Assembly (NCBI GenBank): GCA_938003555.1
Contig: CALKXN010000316.1
Span: 1-6,051 of the forward strand
DNA: 6,051 nucleotides
Source: an uncultured Robiginitomaculum sp.
GTDB lineage: Bacteria > Pseudomonadota > Alphaproteobacteria > Caulobacterales > Maricaulaceae
Direction: 5' to 3'
Shown here: positions 4,529-6,051 of the stretch, piece by piece
Layout of the letters: each line of letters begins with the position of its first letter
Position numbering within the stretch: the stretch's first letter is position 1
Program-made: the position numbers and the translations under genes
The notes under the pieces: generated by a model
The model's database searches: none
Seen by the model: only the letters and a program-made list of their open reading frames with translations
Told to the model about the DNA's origin: nothing

Positions 4529-6051
4529 ATGATTCACTTTATGATGCAGGCCAAGACCGAGAGCGATGGCATGATGACCATGCTCACCAATTCTGCGATT
4601 CAGGGTCTCAATATTTTAGGCAATCTGTTCCTATTTGTGATCGGGATCGCGCTCGCCCTCTGCGTGATTTTCTTTCTGGTCGATATTGTTCAGACCAAAG
4701 ATGCCGTGCGCCGTAACTACCCCGTTATTGGTCGTTTTCGCGGTGTTTTTACAAGCCTCGGAGAGTTATTCCGTCAATATTTCTTTGACATGGACCGCGA
4801 AGAAATGCCGTTTAACCGCGCAGAGCGCGACTGGATTCATGACGTCGCCAAAGACGGAAGCAATACTGAACCCTTTGGATCGACCCGTCGCCTCACGCCC
4901 GGATCGGCCATATTTGCCAATGGCATGTTTCCCAAACTCGACGAAGAACACGAACCCACAGAGTCTGTGATTATCGGGCCAAATGCCCGCCGTCCCTATC
5001 AGCCCTATAGCTTTTTCAACGTGAGCGCGATGAGCTATGGCTCACTTTCACAGCCCGCTATTCGCGCGCTGTCCATGGGCGCAAATCTCGCGGGGTGCTG
5101 GCTTAATACCGGCGAAGGCGGATTATCGCCCTATCACCTAGAAGGAAATTGCGACATTGTCTTTCAGCTGGGCACAGCTAAATTTGGCGCGCGCAATGAT
5201 GACGGCTCTTTGAATGTGGACAAGCTGGTTAAATTAACGTCCGATAACCCCAGCGTGCGCATGATCGAGCTTAAGCTGTCCCAAGGCGCAAAGCCGGGCA
5301 AAGGCGGCATCCTTCCCGCCGAAAAAGTCACCGAAGAAATCGCGCAAATTCGCGGCATCCCTGTTGGCCAGTCCGCCATTAGTCCCAACCGTCATGTTGA
5401 CGCCTCAACGCCCGAGGAACTCCTCGACCTTGTTCACACCATGCGTGAGGCAACAGGGCTTCCTGTTGGAATTAAATTTGTCGTCGGCAATATCGCCGAT
5501 GTCGAAAACCTACTGATTGCCATTAAATCACGCGGCGCGGCTAGCGCGCCGGACTTCTTTACCATCGATGGCGGCGACGGCGGAACGGGCGCAGCGCCCA
5601 TGCCGCTCTTGGATAATGTTGGACTGACCATTCGCGAGGGCCTTCCCGCCGTGGATGATCTTTTAGTGACCTATAAACTTCATGAACGCATCCGCATCAT
5701 CGCATCAGGCAAACTCGTCACGCCTGCTGAGGTCGCTTGGGCCTTTGCCGCAGGCGCAGATTTTGTCAATTCAGGACGCGGCTTCATGTTTGCGCTGGGC
5801 TGTATTCAGGCCATGAAATGTAATGAGAACACCTGCCCGACCGGTATCACGACCCATAATAAACGCCTGCAACGCGGTCTTAATCCGGAAAACAAAGCCA
5901 CGCGCGTCATGAATTATTGCAAGAATATCCGCAAAGATGTGGAGATGATTTCTCATAGCTGCGGCGTCGATCACCCCCGCCAACTGCGCCGTGAACATGT
6001 CCTCATCGTCCAAGATAATGGCCGCTCACTTCCATTCTCACAGGTCTGGGG
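4529..6051 (+). CDS. Membrane-anchored FMN-binding glutamate synthase-family protein (C-terminal end missing)
   Basis: The frame is open from the ATG to the window edge, giving 507 residues. It is homologous to the FMN/synthase domain of glutamate synthase (the central part of GltB) but lacks the N-terminal glutaminase domain. Order: a hydrophobic segment at about 24-52 anchoring it to the membrane; the family linker NYPVIGRFR and the REEMPFNRAERDWI segment; then a (beta/alpha)8 barrel from about 150. Barrel landmarks are NVSAMSYGSLS, NTGEGGLSPYH, QGAKPGKGGILP, SAISPNRHVD, GIKFVVG, FFTIDGGDGGTGAAP, IASGKLVTP and DFVNSGRGFMFALGC. The 3Fe-4S ligands appear as C425-x5-C431-x4-C436, as in GltB. 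No GltD-like subunit is adjacent; the electron donor and physiological reaction of these stand-alone proteins are not established, so a glutamate-forming role is inference. GVDHPRQLRREHVLIV near the edge is typical of the family's C-terminus, so few residues are probably lost. Confidence 0.93.
   Translation, partial: MIHFMMQAKTESDGMMTMLTNSAIQGLNILGNLFLFVIGIALALCVIFFLVDIVQTKDAVRRNYPVIGRFRGVFTSLGELFRQYFFDMDREEMPFNRAERDWIHDVAKDGSNTEPFGSTRRLTPGSAIFANGMFPKLDEEHEPTESVIIGPNARRPYQPYSFFNVSAMSYGSLSQPAIRALSMGANLAGCWLNTGEGGLSPYHLEGNCDIVFQLGTAKFGARNDDGSLNVDKLVKLTSDNPSVRMIELKLSQGAKPGKGGILPAEKVTEEIAQIRGIPVGQSAISPNRHVDASTPEELLDLVHTMREATGLPVGIKFVVGNIADVENLLIAIKSRGAASAPDFFTIDGGDGGTGAAPMPLLDNVGLTIREGLPAVDDLLVTYKLHERIRIIASGKLVTPAEVAWAFAAGADFVNSGRGFMFALGCIQAMKCNENTCPTGITTHNKRLQRGLNPENKATRVMNYCKNIRKDVEMISHSCGVDHPRQLRREHVLIVQDNGRSLPFSQVW

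Overview
The window looks like chromosomal DNA of an alphaproteobacterium. GC is moderate and the protein sequences resemble those of marine Caulobacterales/Hyphomonadaceae-type genomes, but that placement is an impression from protein style, not a search result. There are six protein genes, two of them cut by the window edges. There are no RNA genes of a recognised family, no insertion sequence and no CRISPR array.

Left part (1-1740): a class I/II PLP-dependent aminotransferase (aspartate aminotransferase type) runs leftward off the window. Divergent from it, across a 64-bp gap, is a ten-helix EamA/DMT metabolite exporter. Centre (1741-3863): a 61-residue single-helix peptide with a good ribosome binding site lies downstream of an AT-rich patch with four TTAA tetramers. 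It is followed by a 127-nt segment (2000-2126) of nested inverted repeats. That segment ends immediately before the TTG start of a 577-residue membrane-anchored, Pro/Glu-rich envelope protein with TonB/TolA-like architecture. The 3' arm of the outer stem contains the only plausible Shine-Dalgarno sequence of this gene, so the segment may be a structured, translation-controlling leader; a MITE-like element is the main alternative.

Right part (3864-6051): a membrane-anchored SRPBCC (polyketide cyclase/START-like) protein on the minus strand converges on the envelope gene with a 21-nt gap. Divergent from it, behind a good sigma-70-type promoter, is a membrane-anchored FMN-binding glutamate synthase-family protein with an intact 3Fe-4S cysteine motif, cut off close to its natural C-terminus.

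The genes do not form an obvious pathway or operon: gene pairs are divergent or convergent, and only the small ORF and the envelope gene could be co-transcribed. Most of the window is ordinary housekeeping or accessory content. The items most worth a second look are the nested inverted repeat at 2000-2126 and the envelope protein, which looks like a TonB/TolA protein but lacks the conserved transmembrane histidine and a recognisable C-terminal domain.
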